Below are positions 1 through 7,598 of a DNA stretch of 21,028 nucleotides, in pieces (positions within the stretch are counted from its first letter, which is position 1; each line of letters starts with the position of its first letter). The stretch is from assembly GCA_045535815.1 (NCBI GenBank), contig JAZSMJ010000020.1:1-21028 (forward strand). The letters are read 5' to 3'. Position numbers and translations under genes: made by a program. The notes under the pieces were generated by a model. It was not told the DNA's origin, did not search any database, and worked only from the letters and a program-made list of their open reading frames with translations. Source of the stretch: JAZSMJ01 sp045535815 (GTDB taxonomy: Bacteria > Bacillota > Clostridia > Oscillospirales > CAG-272).

Positions 1-776
1 CTGTCGGCGTCGAAATGGAAGACGACGGAATAAACGTCGAAAAGCTCAAAACAGCTATAGACAACAATCCGAGAGCGAAGATACTTTATCTCATTCCGAC
101 CTTCCACAACCCCGCAGGAACAACAATGTCGCTCGAAAAGCGCCGCGCGGTTTACGAGATCTGCCGCGAAAAGGGACTTCTTATCATCGAGGACAACCCT
201 TACGGAGAGCTTCGCTTTGCAGGTGAAGAAATACCCACTCTTAAGAGCATGGATACCGAGGGTATAGTAATATACTGCGGTTCATTCTCAAAGGTGCTCT
301 CGTCGGGAATGCGTCTCGGCTTTGTCTGCGCTCCCGATCAGATAGTACAGAAGATGGTGGTTGCAAAGCAGGTTGAGGACGTTCATACCAATATGTTCTC
401 ACAGATAGTCTGCTCAAAATTCATAAGAGAATACGACCTTGATTCGCATATAGACGGCATCCGTGCCCTCTACAGAAGAAAGTGCAATCTTATGCTGAGT
501 GAGCTTGATGCAAATATGCCCTCCTGCGTAAAATATACAAGACCCGACGGCGGTCTGTTCATATGGTGTACCCTTCCCAATGAAATACCGCTTGATGAAT
601 TCGTAAAGGAAGCATCGGCACGAATGGTTGCCGTAGTTCCCGGTACTGCGTTCAACTGCGATACGAGTGCCCCCTCACAGTCCTTCAGACTCAACTATTC
701 GACTCCCTCGGACGAGCAGATAGTCAGAGGAATCCGCATACTTTGCGACATTGTTAAAGAAAAGCTTGCAAAATAA
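1..776 (+). CDS. PLP-dependent aminotransferase, class I/II fold (5' end cut by window)
   Basis: Cytosolic aminotransferase of the fold-type I, 2-aminoadipate aminotransferase/MocR-like group. The open frame runs in from the left edge (first whole codon at 3), so the N-terminal part is missing and the ATG at 15 is internal. Visible motifs are PTFHNPAGTTMS (cofactor and substrate loop), EDNPYGELRF (the Asp that contacts the pyridine nitrogen, followed by the conserved Tyr), SFSKVLSSGMRLGF (the Lys that forms the Schiff base with PLP) and FRLNYSTPS near the end (the Arg that binds the substrate carboxylate). The C-terminal two thirds of the family is present and intact. The substrate cannot be read from sequence; relatives act on 2-aminoadipate, aromatic or branched-chain amino acids. 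The next gene, trpS, starts 27 bases later with no terminator between, so the two may be cotranscribed. The family call is firm and the substrate open. Confidence 0.93.
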   Translation, partial: VGVEMEDDGINVEKLKTAIDNNPRAKILYLIPTFHNPAGTTMSLEKRRAVYEICREKGLLIIEDNPYGELRFAGEEIPTLKSMDTEGIVIYCGSFSKVLSSGMRLGFVCAPDQIVQKMVVAKQVEDVHTNMFSQIVCSKFIREYDLDSHIDGIRALYRRKCNLMLSELDANMPSCVKYTRPDGGLFIWCTLPNEIPLDEFVKEASARMVAVVPGTAFNCDTSAPSQSFRLNYSTPSDEQIVRGIRILCDIVKEKLAK

Positions 777-803
777 ACCGATTCTAAAAACGGAGATCAT
801 TTT

Positions 804-1814
804 ATGGAAAACAACACTGAAAAAAAACCGATAATTTTTTCCGGCGTTCAGCCAAGCGGAATACTTACCATAGGAAACTACCTCGGAGCTATCAAAAACT
901 GGACCACCTTCCAGGACAGCTACGAATGTATATACTGCGTAGTTGATATGCACGCAATAACGGTACGTCAGGTGCCTGCAGACCTTCGTCGCAGAACGTA
1001 CGAAACGCTTGCCGTTTATATTGCCTGCGGTATCGACCCCGAAAAGTCCACCATGTTCGTTCAGAGCCACGTTCCCGGCCACGCAGAGCTTGCATGGATA
1101 CTTGACTGCTACACCATGTTCGGTGAGCTTTCAAGAATGACTCAGTTCAAGGATAAGAGTGCGAAAAATGCAAACAACATAAACGCAGGTCTGTTCACAT
1201 ACCCCACTCTTATGGCGGCTGACATTCTTCTTTATCAGACGAATCTCGTTCCCGTCGGAATAGACCAGAAGCAGCATCTTGAGCTTGCAAGAGATATTGC
1301 CGAGAGATTCAACGGAATTTACGGCGATACCTTTGTCGTTCCCGAGCCCTTTATGTCAAAGACGGGCACGAAAATAATGTCACTTGCAGACCCGACCAAG
1401 AAGATGAGCAAATCCGACGAAAACGAAAACGCATTCGTTGCCATACTCGATTCCAAGGATGCCATCATACGCAAGTTCAAAAGAGCCGTTACCGACTCCG
1501 ATACTGTCGTAAAATACGCTGACGGCAAGGACGGTATAAACAACCTCATGTCCATCTATTCCTGCTTCACGGGCAAGTCCTACGAGGAGATAGAGAAGGA
1601 ATTTGAGGGAAGAGGCTACGGCGACTTCAAGCTTGCAGTCGGTGAAACGGTTGCCGATTCTCTTGCACCCGTAAGAGAAAGATTCGATGAGCTTATGAAG
1701 GACAAGGCATACCTTGAATCAATAATGAAGGCAGGCTCTGAAAAGGCTTACCGTATGGCAAGAAAAACTCTTTCAAAGGTACAGCGCAAGGTCGGCTTCG
1801 TTACGGGAATATAA
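804..1814 (+). CDS. trpS: Tryptophan--tRNA ligase
   Basis: Class Ic aminoacyl-tRNA synthetase that charges tRNA-Trp with tryptophan using ATP. The 336-residue length matches bacterial TrpS (about 325-340). The N-terminal Rossmann fold carries PSGILTIGNYLGA at residues 17-29, in which TIGN is the HIGH-equivalent signature, and the second ATP-binding motif KMSKS is at residues 200-204. Between them lie the tryptophan-pocket segments (VVDMHAITVR, and VGIDQKQHLELARD with the conserved DQ). The start is supported by GGAGA 8 bases upstream of the ATG. The gene follows the aminotransferase by 27 bases and precedes the TagO-like gene by 48 bases. I see no T-box leader or hairpin in the short upstream gap, so regulation would have to come from an upstream promoter outside the window. 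Confidence 0.97.
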   Translation: MENNTEKKPIIFSGVQPSGILTIGNYLGAIKNWTTFQDSYECIYCVVDMHAITVRQVPADLRRRTYETLAVYIACGIDPEKSTMFVQSHVPGHAELAWILDCYTMFGELSRMTQFKDKSAKNANNINAGLFTYPTLMAADILLYQTNLVPVGIDQKQHLELARDIAERFNGIYGDTFVVPEPFMSKTGTKIMSLADPTKKMSKSDENENAFVAILDSKDAIIRKFKRAVTDSDTVVKYADGKDGINNLMSIYSCFTGKSYEEIEKEFEGRGYGDFKLAVGETVADSLAPVRERFDELMKDKAYLESIMKAGSEKAYRMARKTLSKVQRKVGFVTGI

Positions 1815-1862
1815 ATTATACGGCTTGCAAAATAGTTCATCTGTTAAAGCAGGAGATCAAAA

Positions 1863-2975
1863 ATGCAAAATACGGATTTGATTTACGGGATTGCGGCTAT
1901 AATATTTGCCGCTCTTGTGGCGTTTACCACAACGCCGCTTGCAAGGGTTCTTGCATATAAATTCAAGGCGATTGATATACCTACAGACGGAAGGCGTATG
2001 CATTCAAAGCCTATTCCTCGTCTTGGCGGACTTGCTATATTCATAGCGTATATAGTGACAACGGCTATATTCTGTGAAATATCGCCCGTGCTGCTGGCGC
2101 TTTGGACAGGCGGTCTTTGTATCGTTGTGCTCGGAATGCTTGACGATATATTCCGCCTTAAAGCAATAATAAAGCTGATAGCTCAGATAGCTATAGCCTT
2201 TATTCCGGTGCTGTTCGGACTGAAAATAGAATTTTTCAACATTTTTGGAACCTATATTGACCTCGGTGTCCTCTCGATACCGCTGACGGTCATTTGGATA
2301 GTCGGTCTTACCAACGCAATCAATCTGATTGACGGACTTGACGGCTTATCCTGCGGAGTTTCGGCAATATGCTCCCTTTCGCTTCTGCTCGTTGCACTTA
2401 CTGCATCGGATGCGTCAAGTGCGTTGCTTACCGCGGTATTGGTCGGCTCGTGCGTGGGATTTCTCCCCTTCAACTCCAATCCCGCAAAGATCTTTATGGG
2501 AGATACCGGAGCGTTATTTTTGGGATATACGCTGTCGATCCTGTCAATTCAGGGACTTTTCAAGCTCCACGCAATTCTTTCGTTTATAATCCCCCTCTCG
2601 ATATTCGGGCTTCCGCTTTTTGATACGGTATTCGCCATTATACGAAGAATAATTCACGGAAAATCTCCGTTTTCTCCCGACAGGGGACACATTCATCATA
2701 AGCTTATAGATATGGGCTTCAATCAGAAGCAGTCGGTATATATACTTTACGCTATATGCGGAATTCTCGGAATATCCTCGTTGCTTTTAGCAAGAGAAAA
2801 CTATGTCGGCGGTATAGTTACCATAGTAATAGGCTTTTCTATATTTGCAATAAACTATCTCGTTATCAAAAATTCCTCATCGGAGGATGAAACCCTCTTA
2901 TCCCTCGAAAAAGAGCACGATATGATAGAGGACAAGCTTTCGGATATGAAGGACGCGCAAGAAGAGGAAAAATAA
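1863..2975 (+). CDS. tagO: Undecaprenyl-phosphate N-acetylglucosaminyl 1-phosphate transferase (TagO/WecA/MraY family)
   Basis: Polytopic membrane enzyme that transfers a sugar-1-phosphate, usually GlcNAc-1-P from UDP-GlcNAc, to undecaprenyl phosphate, the first step of teichoic acid or other wall polymer synthesis. Family signatures are in order: MHSKPIPRLGG (residues 46-56), the Mg-binding DD at 94-95 in GMLDDIFRL, NLIDGLDGL (154-162), FMGDTGALFLG with Asp214, and HIHH at 276-279, which is typical of the WecA/TagO branch rather than MraY. Roughly ten to eleven hydrophobic helices are visible. After the last helix there is a charged cytoplasmic tail of about 40 residues rich in Glu, Asp and Lys that looks helical. 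AGGAGA precedes the ATG. Sugar specificity cannot be settled from sequence. The following gene starts 16 bases downstream. Confidence 0.93.
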   Translation: MQNTDLIYGIAAIIFAALVAFTTTPLARVLAYKFKAIDIPTDGRRMHSKPIPRLGGLAIFIAYIVTTAIFCEISPVLLALWTGGLCIVVLGMLDDIFRLKAIIKLIAQIAIAFIPVLFGLKIEFFNIFGTYIDLGVLSIPLTVIWIVGLTNAINLIDGLDGLSCGVSAICSLSLLLVALTASDASSALLTAVLVGSCVGFLPFNSNPAKIFMGDTGALFLGYTLSILSIQGLFKLHAILSFIIPLSIFGLPLFDTVFAIIRRIIHGKSPFSPDRGHIHHKLIDMGFNQKQSVYILYAICGILGISSLLLARENYVGGIVTIVIGFSIFAINYLVIKNSSSEDETLLSLEKEHDMIEDKLSDMKDAQEEEK

Positions 2976-2991
2976 AGACGGCAGGTATCTT

Positions 2992-3819
2992 ATGGATATA
3001 AAAAAGACAGAAAAAAAACGGGGTCTTAAAAAGGCCTTGAAAATACTTGCGGCAGCGCTTGCGATCGTTGCCGCTACTCTTGCTTTTGTCTTTTTTATGC
3101 ACCGATTTGAGCTTATCGAGCTTCCCACTCCCATAGAAAAGCTGCTCGGTCTTTACGACGGGGGCGAATCTGTGCTTCCCGGGGATGAGGGAAAGATATA
3201 CGACGCACTGAAAAACGGCACGAAATACGACGATATATCGGTAATATACGACGTGTCTGCGCAGGACAAATATAAGCTTCTCGATCAAACGAAGGAGATA
3301 CAGATATACACCTTTTTCAACACCGTTTCATTTTCGGACGGTGAAAATACAAAGGTTCAGACAAACAAGATATGGCGTGAGTACGATAAATACCGCATCG
3401 AGACCTACGAAAAAAACACGCTTGTCCGCCTGATTATATGTGACGGAGCAAACGTTTGGGTCACGGATAGGTCAAACGGCATAGAAAAGACAAATGCATA
3501 CGGCATAAACGATGAGTTCACCATTGCCGACCAGGCAGGTACGGTTTCGCTTGACGATTTTATAAACAGCGAGACCATCGACACCTTTGCGGCAAGCATT
3601 ATCCGCTCGGAGACAGATTCACTCTGGTATGCAGAGCTTATCCGTTCAGACATTCCGCAAAGAGAGCATTTTTACGTATCGCTGAAATACGGTATAGTCG
3701 TCAACTGCGAGATATATCACGACGGGAAACTGACCTACAAGCTGACCACCGACCGTATATCCGATACTCTTGACGGATATGAGTGCGATTATCAGGAGCT
3801 TTTCAAGGCAAACGAATAA
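2992..3819 (+). CDS. Membrane-anchored extracytoplasmic protein of unknown function, possibly LolA/LppX-like fold
   Basis: I do not recognise a named family. The 275-residue protein starts with a very basic segment (KKTEKKRGLKK), then a single hydrophobic helix at about 15-36 rich in Ala and Leu, so it is probably anchored with its C-terminal part outside; there is no lipobox Cys. The external part alternates short beta-like stretches with features such as KIWREYDKYRIETY, LIICDGANVWVTD and ELIRSDIPQREHF. This pattern resembles the half-barrel of LolA/LppX-type proteins, which often have a similar DGxxxW segment, but this is inference from pattern only. It lies 16 bases after the TagO-like gene and is the last gene before a strong terminator, so a role in envelope polymer assembly is plausible but unproven. 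The ribosome binding site (GGCAGG) is moderate. Confidence 0.85.
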   Translation: MDIKKTEKKRGLKKALKILAAALAIVAATLAFVFFMHRFELIELPTPIEKLLGLYDGGESVLPGDEGKIYDALKNGTKYDDISVIYDVSAQDKYKLLDQTKEIQIYTFFNTVSFSDGENTKVQTNKIWREYDKYRIETYEKNTLVRLIICDGANVWVTDRSNGIEKTNAYGINDEFTIADQAGTVSLDDFINSETIDTFAASIIRSETDSLWYAELIRSDIPQREHFYVSLKYGIVVNCEIYHDGKLTYKLTTDRISDTLDGYECDYQELFKANE

Positions 3820-3821
3820 AC

Positions 3822-3853
3822 AAAAAACAGAGTTGGAAACAACTCTGTTTTTT
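3822..3853. terminator. Bidirectional rho-independent terminator between the TagO cluster and recG
   Basis: A perfect 14-bp stem (3822-3835 with 3840-3853) closed by a GAAA tetraloop, with A-run and T-run arms so that it reads as an intrinsic terminator on both strands. It begins two bases after the plus-strand stop codon, and its right arm overlaps the first two bases of the recG stop codon (3852-3854 on the plus strand). Confidence 0.93.
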
Positions 3854-5993
3854 AATTTAACGTATTTGAATCGGTACGGATCATCAAAAGCACCTTCTCA
3901 GCAGCCGCTGAGTTTTCGGGAGCTTCAAGCTCGGGATCGTCCCTTACCGTAATTGCAGCCTCTGCAAATGCAGATTTGAGCATATCCATATCCTCGCAAA
4001 GCTGTGCAAATCTGAATTTAAACGCACCGTGCTGTCTGACCTCACCGCTCTTTGATGCAAAAAAGTCTCCTGGGCCTCTCAGTGCAAGGTCCTTTTCGGC
4101 TATCTTATAGCCGTTATTGGTCTCGTGCATAGCGTCAAGACGGCTCTTTGCCGCCTCTTCCTTTGAATCGGACACAAGTATGCACCACGATTTACTGCTT
4201 CCTCTTCCGACTCGTCCCCTCAGCTGATGAAGCTGAGAAAGTCCGAAGCGCTCCGCATTTTCAACTATCATAAGCGTTGCGTTGGGTACGTTTACTCCAA
4301 CCTCTATAACGGTAGTCGATACGAGTATCTGTATGCGGTTGCAGACAAAATCGTTCATCACCCTGTCTTTTTCGGCAGCCTTCAATTTTCCGTGCATAAA
4401 GCCGATATTTATATCCGGGAACAGCTCCCTCAGCCTTTGCGAATACTCAGAGGCAGACTTCAGAGGAGGCTGTTTTTCTTTTATCTTGCCGCCTATTTTA
4501 TCGAATGGGAGCACGTCTCCTTCATCCTCATCGACTGCATTAGATTCTATTGCAGGGCATACGACGTAGACCTGATGCCCCTCCTCTACCTGCTTTCTTA
4601 TAAATCCGTTCAGGCGGTCTCTGTAGCTTTCATCGACGGCAAAGGTACCTATCTTCTGTCTGCCGGGCGGCAGCTCGTCGATTACCGACATATTGAGATC
4701 GCCGTACATTATAAGCGCAAGCGTTCTCGGTATCGGCGTTGCCGACATAACGAGTGTATGCACGTCCTGTGCCTTTTCGGCAAGCGCCGCCCTCTGCATT
4801 ACGCCGAAGCGGTGCTGCTCGTCAGTTATAACCAGCCCCAAGGACTCAAATTCAACGTTTTGGGAGAGAAGAGCGTGAGTGCCCACGACTAAGTCTATGC
4901 TTCCGTCTGCAAGCCCAAGAAGGATTTTCCGCCTCTCAGCCGCCTTTGTCGATCCGGTAAGAAGAGCTACCGTCATTCTGAAGTTTGCAAAAAGCTCACA
5001 AAGGTCCTGATGATGCTGATTTGCAAGAATTTCGGTGGGTGCCATCAAAGCCGCCTGCATACCGTTTCTTATCGCCGCATATGCAGCTGCGGCGGCACAT
5101 ACCGTCTTCCCGCTTCCAACGTCTCCAGACAGAAGTCTTGCCATCGGTCTTCTGTCCTCTCTTGTCATATCGGAAAATATCTCGTTTATCGCACGGCTTT
5201 GTGCACCGGTAAGGGTATACGGAAGGACCGACGTAAACTCATCAAATCGAATGGCATCCCTACTCATTCGAGGGCCTGTTCCGTCCCGTATATCCTTGCT
5301 CATCAGAGCTATGCCAAGAGCGAATATATAAAGCTCCTCGTATACGAAATATTCACGTCCTCGCTCAAGGTCCGAATAATTGCTTGGCGAATGCAAAAGC
5401 CTGAACGCCTCTTCTCTTGAGATCATTGAGTTTTTCTGCCTTATTCTATCGGGCAAGATCTCCGGAACACCCTCAAGCCTTGACATAACGTCTGCTACCG
5501 CAGACGAAACTATCTTCTGAGTCAGTCCCTCGGTCAGCGGATAAAGAGGGGTAAATTCGGGAAGAGGACGTCCCTCAAAATACGGCTCATATAAGGGAGC
5601 GCTCATCTCATATTTGCCTGCCTTAAAGCTCATCTTCCCCCAGAATCTGAATTCCGAGCCGACGGTAAATACGTCCTCCACAAATCGCTGATTGAAAAAG
5701 ACTACCGTACAGCGTCTGCTTTCGTCAAAGGCAGTAAATTTGGTTAAAGTCATACGGTTTTTGAGCATGACCGTTTTGGGCGCAGAGCTCACCGTTAAAA
5801 GAAAGGCGCACGGCTCATCAAGCGGAGCATCTGCTATCAGTCTTATATTCCCTCTGTTCTGATATCCTCTCGGAAAATGATAAAGAAGCTCGCCGACAGT
5901 CGTCACACCGAGCTTCTCAAAAAGACGGCGGCGCTTCTCTCCCACTCCTGCCACACGGCTCATGGGCGAATCAAATTTTAAGTTGAATGCCAT
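3852..5993 (-). CDS. recG: ATP-dependent DNA helicase RecG
   Basis: Superfamily 2 helicase that remodels stalled replication forks and drives branch migration of Holliday junctions. At 713 residues it is slightly longer than the usual 680-700. The N-terminal wedge/OB domain contains GVGEKRRRLFEKLGV and LLYHFPRGYQNR. The helicase core has Walker A SGDVGSGKT at about 288-297, the motif Ia segment MAPTEILANQHH, the DEQH box in DEQHRFGVMQRAAL at about 390, motif III VMSATPIPRTLAL, and the C-terminal RecA lobe ending in LRGRVGRGSSKSWC and LALRGPGDFF, which are distinctive of RecG. AAGGAGG lies 9 bases before the ATG. It is the last gene of the uppP-ftsK-comM-recG run, 30 bases after the comM-like gene, and ends inside the hairpin terminator. 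The long plus-strand frames opposite it are shadows. Confidence 0.97.
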   Translation of the reverse strand: MAFNLKFDSPMSRVAGVGEKRRRLFEKLGVTTVGELLYHFPRGYQNRGNIRLIADAPLDEPCAFLLTVSSAPKTVMLKNRMTLTKFTAFDESRRCTVVFFNQRFVEDVFTVGSEFRFWGKMSFKAGKYEMSAPLYEPYFEGRPLPEFTPLYPLTEGLTQKIVSSAVADVMSRLEGVPEILPDRIRQKNSMISREEAFRLLHSPSNYSDLERGREYFVYEELYIFALGIALMSKDIRDGTGPRMSRDAIRFDEFTSVLPYTLTGAQSRAINEIFSDMTREDRRPMARLLSGDVGSGKTVCAAAAAYAAIRNGMQAALMAPTEILANQHHQDLCELFANFRMTVALLTGSTKAAERRKILLGLADGSIDLVVGTHALLSQNVEFESLGLVITDEQHRFGVMQRAALAEKAQDVHTLVMSATPIPRTLALIMYGDLNMSVIDELPPGRQKIGTFAVDESYRDRLNGFIRKQVEEGHQVYVVCPAIESNAVDEDEGDVLPFDKIGGKIKEKQPPLKSASEYSQRLRELFPDINIGFMHGKLKAAEKDRVMNDFVCNRIQILVSTTVIEVGVNVPNATLMIVENAERFGLSQLHQLRGRVGRGSSKSWCILVSDSKEEAAKSRLDAMHETNNGYKIAEKDLALRGPGDFFASKSGEVRQHGAFKFRFAQLCEDMDMLKSAFAEAAITVRDDPELEAPENSAAAEKVLLMIRTDSNTLN

Positions 5994-6023
5994 TCAAAGC
6001 GCCTCCTTATCCTAATTTTTGCT

Positions 6024-7577
6024 TTAAAAATACTTTCTGTCAAGCGTGCGGAGCTGTATTGCCTCCGCAATATGCATAGCGTTTATATCTTCCTCTCCGT
6101 CAAGGTCTGCAATAGTTCTTGCAACCTTGAGTATACGGTCGTATCCTCTTGCGGAAAGACCGATATTATCGTACGCCTCTTTCATGAGAGCATTTGCATC
6201 GCTGTCCAGCTTGCAGAACTCAGATATCTGCGCAGAAGTCATTTCAGCGTTGCAAAACACCTTTTTTCTGCCTCGAAGACCGCTTTTTTCTATGCGTGCG
6301 ATCGCACGCTCTCTTGCACGGTTTACACGGCTGCGTATATCCGAGGAGCTCTCAGCTTGCGATGTGTTCGACAGCTCGTCATACGAAAGAGCAGGCACCT
6401 CTATCTGTATATCTATTCTGTCAAGAAGCGGACCGCTTATCTTTGCCATATATTTCTTTATATCGTCTGCACGGCAGCTGCAGCTCTTGGTCGGATGACC
6501 GTAAAATCCGCACCTGCAAGGATTCATAGCACATACCAGCATAAACGAGCTGGGGAAGGTAAATCTTCCGCTTGCACGGGTAATGGTGACCTCGCCGTCC
6601 TCAAGAGGCTGACGGAGTATCTCGGTAGACGCCTTTGAAAATTCGGGAAGCTCATCGAGAAAAAGAACTCCGTTATGGGCAAGAGATATCTCACCCGGTA
6701 TCGGTATTCTTCCGCCACCTGCAAGGGCAACCGACGATACAGTATGATGAGGAGACCTGAAGGGTCTTTGTGTCATAAGCGAAACTCCTGCCTCAAGCAT
6801 GCCCGATGCGGAGTGGATCTTGGTTGAATCGACCGCCTCGTCAAACGCCATCACCGGAAGTATCGACGGTATTCTTTTGGCAAGCATACTCTTTCCCGAG
6901 CCGGGAGGGCCTATCATCAAAAGATTATGACCGCCTGCCGCAGCTATCTCTATTGCACGCTTTGCTCTCTCCTGTCCCTTGACCTCGGCAAAATCAAAAT
7001 CGCACATAAGAGCCGCATTATCAAATTTGTTTCTGTCAAAAATCGCCCTTTCAAAGCTTTCGCCTGAGTTCAGCCTTGAAATAAGGTCCTTTATATCTCC
7101 GACACCGTAAATGCTCACGCCGTCAACCACAGCCGCCTCGCCTGCATTTTCAAGAGGAACGAATATTTCCTTAAAGCCTGCGTTTTTAGCGGCAATGCAC
7201 ATACATAAAACGCCTCTGACTCCTCTTATCTCGCCCGAAAGCGAAAGCTCGCCTATAAAGCATTTATCGTCAAGCGCCGCATTCTCGGTATTTATTTCGC
7301 CTATCGCACAGAGAATGCTTATAGCTATTGCAAGGTCATAGGCAGAGCCTACCTTCTTGGTATCGGCAGGAGCAAGATTGACCGTAACCGACCCCTCTGG
7401 GAAAAGATAGCCCGCACTTTCAATAGCAGATACCACCCTCTCCTTAGCTTCCTTTACAGCCGTATCGGGAAGTCCGACAATATCAAATTTTTCAAGCTTA
7501 TTCTGAACGCTGCATTCTATGGTGACGGAAAAACCGTCAACCCCGTAAAGCCCTGCTGAATATATCTTCGAGAGCAT
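6024..7577 (-). CDS. comM: ComM/YifB family AAA+ ATPase (Mg-chelatase-like)
   Basis: 517 residues, the normal size for YifB/ComM. The N-terminal part (about 1-170) is the Lon-protease-like S5 fold with FDIVGLPDTAVKEAKERV and VTVNLAPADTKKVG. The central Mg-chelatase-type AAA+ domain has Walker A GPPGSGKS at 223-230, Walker B LFLDELPEF, sensor segment MLVCAMNPC and a Cys-rich insertion (CRCGFYGHPTKSCSC) typical of the family. The C-terminal domain ends in LDGEEDINAMHIAEAIQLR. In naturally competent bacteria ComM is a hexameric helicase that extends branch migration of incoming single-stranded DNA; whether that role applies in Clostridia is not established. AAGGAAGG precedes the ATG. It lies between ftsK (21 bases upstream) and recG (30 bases downstream), which puts two branch-migration motors side by side. 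Confidence 0.95.
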   Translation of the reverse strand: MLSKIYSAGLYGVDGFSVTIECSVQNKLEKFDIVGLPDTAVKEAKERVVSAIESAGYLFPEGSVTVNLAPADTKKVGSAYDLAIAISILCAIGEINTENAALDDKCFIGELSLSGEIRGVRGVLCMCIAAKNAGFKEIFVPLENAGEAAVVDGVSIYGVGDIKDLISRLNSGESFERAIFDRNKFDNAALMCDFDFAEVKGQERAKRAIEIAAAGGHNLLMIGPPGSGKSMLAKRIPSILPVMAFDEAVDSTKIHSASGMLEAGVSLMTQRPFRSPHHTVSSVALAGGGRIPIPGEISLAHNGVLFLDELPEFSKASTEILRQPLEDGEVTITRASGRFTFPSSFMLVCAMNPCRCGFYGHPTKSCSCRADDIKKYMAKISGPLLDRIDIQIEVPALSYDELSNTSQAESSSDIRSRVNRARERAIARIEKSGLRGRKKVFCNAEMTSAQISEFCKLDSDANALMKEAYDNIGLSARGYDRILKVARTIADLDGEEDINAMHIAEAIQLRTLDRKYF

Positions 7578-7598
7578 GTCTGACCTTCCTTAAAACGT

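Noticed and set aside
4227..4892. Plus-strand open frame of 221 codons opposite recG
   Set aside because: It lies opposite the RecG helicase motifs, which are fully conserved on the minus strand.
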